NCBI RefSeq assembly: GCF_004135735.1
Contig: NZ_CP012670.1
Coordinates: 6,278,501-6,342,500 of the forward strand
From: Sorangium cellulosum
GTDB lineage: Bacteria > Myxococcota_A > Polyangia > Polyangiales > Polyangiaceae
Direction: 5' to 3'
Length of the DNA: 64,000 nucleotides
Shown one piece after another: positions 62,471 through 64,000 of the stretch (its first letter is position 1; every line of letters starts with the position of its first letter). Under the pieces are notes generated by a model. That model was not told where the DNA came from. It did no database searches and worked only from the letters and a program-made list of their open reading frames with translations. Position numbers and translations under genes: made by a program.

Positions 62471-64000
62471 GTGCCCCTGCTCGACGCCGTGCTCAGCCTG
62501 TCCGAAGCGCCCGCCCGCCACGAGGCGCTGCAGCGGATCCTGCGCGCGCTCGCGCGCGTGACGGCGGCGGACGCGCTCTCGGTGCTCACGGCCGCGGACG
62601 ACGGCTCGGTCGCGGTGACCGCGCAGATCGGGCTCTCGCCGGCGACGCGGGGGCTCTGCTTCCGGCCGGCGGAGCACCCGCGGCTCCGCCGGGCGACGCT
62701 CGCGACGGGGCCGATCCGGTTCCTCGACCCGAGCGAGCCCGACCCGTACAGCGGCTGGCTGCTCGGCAACGCCGGCGAGATCCACCCGATCCACGCCTGC
62801 ATGGCCGTCCCGCTCCGCGTGGAGGACCGGCTCGCCGGGCTGCTCACGCTCGACGCCTGCGACCCCCACGGCCTCCGCGACCTGCGCGACGAGGAAGCGC
62901 GGGTGTTCGCGGGGCTCTGCGCCGCCGCGCTGCGGCTCGACGCGTCGCCGGCGCCCGCCCCGGAGGCACGCCGCCTGGTCTCCCCTGCCCCCGGCGCCCC
63001 GGCGGTGCCCGGCCGGTCGGCCGGGATGCAGCGGGTCGAGCGCGAGATCGCGGTGCTCGCCCCGCTGCCTTTGCCGGTGCTCGTCACGGGCGAGACGGGC
63101 GTGGGGAAAGAGCTCGTCGCCCGCGCGCTGCACGAGCGATCGCCGCGGGCGAGCCGGCCGCTCGTGGTCGTCAACTGCGCCGCCATCCCGGCGGCGCTGG
63201 TCGAGTCGGAGCTGTTCGGCCACAGGAAGGGCGCCTTCACCGGCGCGACGGCGGCGCGCGCCGGCCGGTTCGAGGCGGCGCGCGGCGGGACGGTCTTCCT
63301 CGACGAGGTCGGCGAGCTCCCGCTGGCGGCGCAGGCGCAGCTGCTCCGCGTGCTGCAGGAGGGGGAGATCCAGCCGGTCGGCGACGATCGGGCGCACCGC
63401 GTCGAGGCGCGGGTGGTCGCGGCCACGAACCGCGATCTCCGGCGGGAGGTCGACGAGGGGCGCTTCCGCGCCGACCTGTTCCACCGGCTCTGGGTCTACC
63501 CCATCTGCGTGCCCCCCCTGCGCGAGCGGCGCGAGGACATCCCGGCGCTGTGCGAGCGCTTCGCCGCGGGGTTCGCGGCCGAGCTCGGCGCGCGGCGGGT
63601 GGATTTCACCGAGGCGGCGCTGCGCGCGCTCGCGCAGCACGACTGGCCGGGCAACGTCCGCGAGCTGAAGCACGCGGTCGAGCGCGCCGTGCTGAGCCGG
63701 ACGGTGGCGGACGGCGAGAGCGCGGCCGGCCGGGAGCTCGTCCTCCGCCTGGAGGACGTCGCGCCGTGGGCGGGCGAGCGCTCCCGTGCGCCCCAGATCG
63801 AGCCCCCCGGGCCGTGGCCCCTGGACGCGGCGCGCGAGCGGCCCGTGGAGCCCCTGGCCGAGACGCTGGAGCGGGCGCGTCGCGAGGCGTTCGCGCGCGC
63901 CTTCCAGGCGGCCGGCGGCAACGCCGCGATGGCCGGCCGGCTGCTCGGCCTGAGCCGCTCGTTCGCGTACAAGGAAGCGGTGCGGCTCGGGCTCCTCCCC
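62471..64000 (+). CDS. NorR-like sigma-54-dependent activator (3' end beyond window)
   Basis: At least 510 residues from a GTG at 62471, open to the end of the window. Residues 1-165 are a GAF sensor ([40 protein letters not shown]). From about 185 there is an AAA+ domain with Walker A GETGVGKE (near 208), sigma-54-contact loop GAFTGA (near 255), Walker [10 protein letters not shown] and [18 protein letters not shown]. The end is a Fis-type helix-turn-helix ([20 protein letters not shown]). The domain order and divergent globin gene match NorR, the NO sensor with a non-heme iron GAF domain. Only a few residues are probably missing. Confidence 0.9.
   Translation, partial: MPLLDAVLSLSEAPARHEALQRILRALARVTAADALSVLTAADDGSVAVTAQIGLSPATRGLCFRPAEHPRLRRATLATGPIRFLDPSEPDPYSGWLLGNAGEIHPIHACMAVPLRVEDRLAGLLTLDACDPHGLRDLRDEEARVFAGLCAAALRLDASPAPAPEARRLVSPAPGAPAVPGRSAGMQRVEREIAVLAPLPLPVLVTGETGVGKELVARALHERSPRASRPLVVVNCAAIPAALVESELFGHRKGAFTGATAARAGRFEAARGGTVFLDEVGELPLAAQAQLLRVLQEGEIQPVGDDRAHRVEARVVAATNRDLRREVDEGRFRADLFHRLWVYPICVPPLRERREDIPALCERFAAGFAAELGARRVDFTEAALRALAQHDWPGNVRELKHAVERAVLSRTVADGESAAGRELVLRLEDVAPWAGERSRAPQIEPPGPWPLDAARERPVEPLAETLERARREAFARAFQAAGGNAAMAGRLLGLSRSFAYKEAVRLGLLP

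Overview
The window looks like a chromosomal segment from a myxobacterium, most likely a Polyangiales/Sorangium-type deltaproteobacterium. The evidence is very high GC, many Gly/Ser/Ala-rich lipoproteins, eukaryote-like Ser/Thr kinases (one fused to an AAA ATPase and helical repeats), MYXO-CTERM-like sorting tails, serpins, PEGA and Kelch proteins, and several sigma-54-type promoter matches. No rRNA, tRNA or CRISPR array was recognised.

Layout. 0-9 kb: a small secreted DUF6289-like protein, a CorA remnant, a PEGA protein, an OB-fold lipoprotein divergent from a 1302-residue kinase-ATPase, an AraC regulator and a GH16 beta-glucanase. 9-13 kb: a CcdA/DsbD-like thiol transporter divergent from PEP synthase. 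13-23.2 kb: a tightly overlapping operon for a cytosolic group 3b [NiFe] hydrogenase (sulfhydrogenase). It holds a cNMP-binding protein, a fused beta-gamma diaphorase, the small and large subunits, a maturation protease, a HypA-like protein without a zinc domain, HypF with an internal 7-residue repeat array, HypC, HypD and HypE. No hypB is visible. 23.2-25.4 kb: a lipoprotein and a persulfide dioxygenase whose rhodanese domain is cut off by an in-frame TGA. 25.6-28.6 kb: two tandem lipoprotein serpins with near-identical -24/-12 promoters. 28.6-32.7 kb: EamA transporter, phosphotransferase/acyl-CoA dehydrogenase pair and GrpB protein.

32.7-36 kb is an accessory patch of visibly lower GC, with a broken tyrosine recombinase, three orphan genes and a truncated Rpn-like protein. 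36-56 kb is rich in secreted or lipid-anchored proteins: GFA-family protein, Kelch/MYXO-CTERM protein, alcohol dehydrogenase, FGE-fold lipoprotein, a 1102-residue HEXXH protease, GH25 lysozyme, CotH kinase, a TOS1-like putative glucanase and a tyrosinase-like/CxxCH lipoprotein. 56-64 kb: a membrane kinase, a probable ribosome-inactivating protein (N-glycosidase with all five ricin-type active-site residues), PdxH, an HNH nuclease, YjbQ, a cytochrome P450, a globin, and a divergent NorR-like sigma-54 activator that runs off the end.

Themes. Predation or defence is suggested by the lysozyme, beta-glucanase, TOS1-like protein, protease, serpins and RIP toxin. Redox and sulfur metabolism is suggested by the hydrogenase, persulfide dioxygenase and thiol transporter. 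NO stress is suggested by the NorR/globin pair. Dispersed palindromic elements sit exactly at gene ends and supply TAG stop codons in several places.
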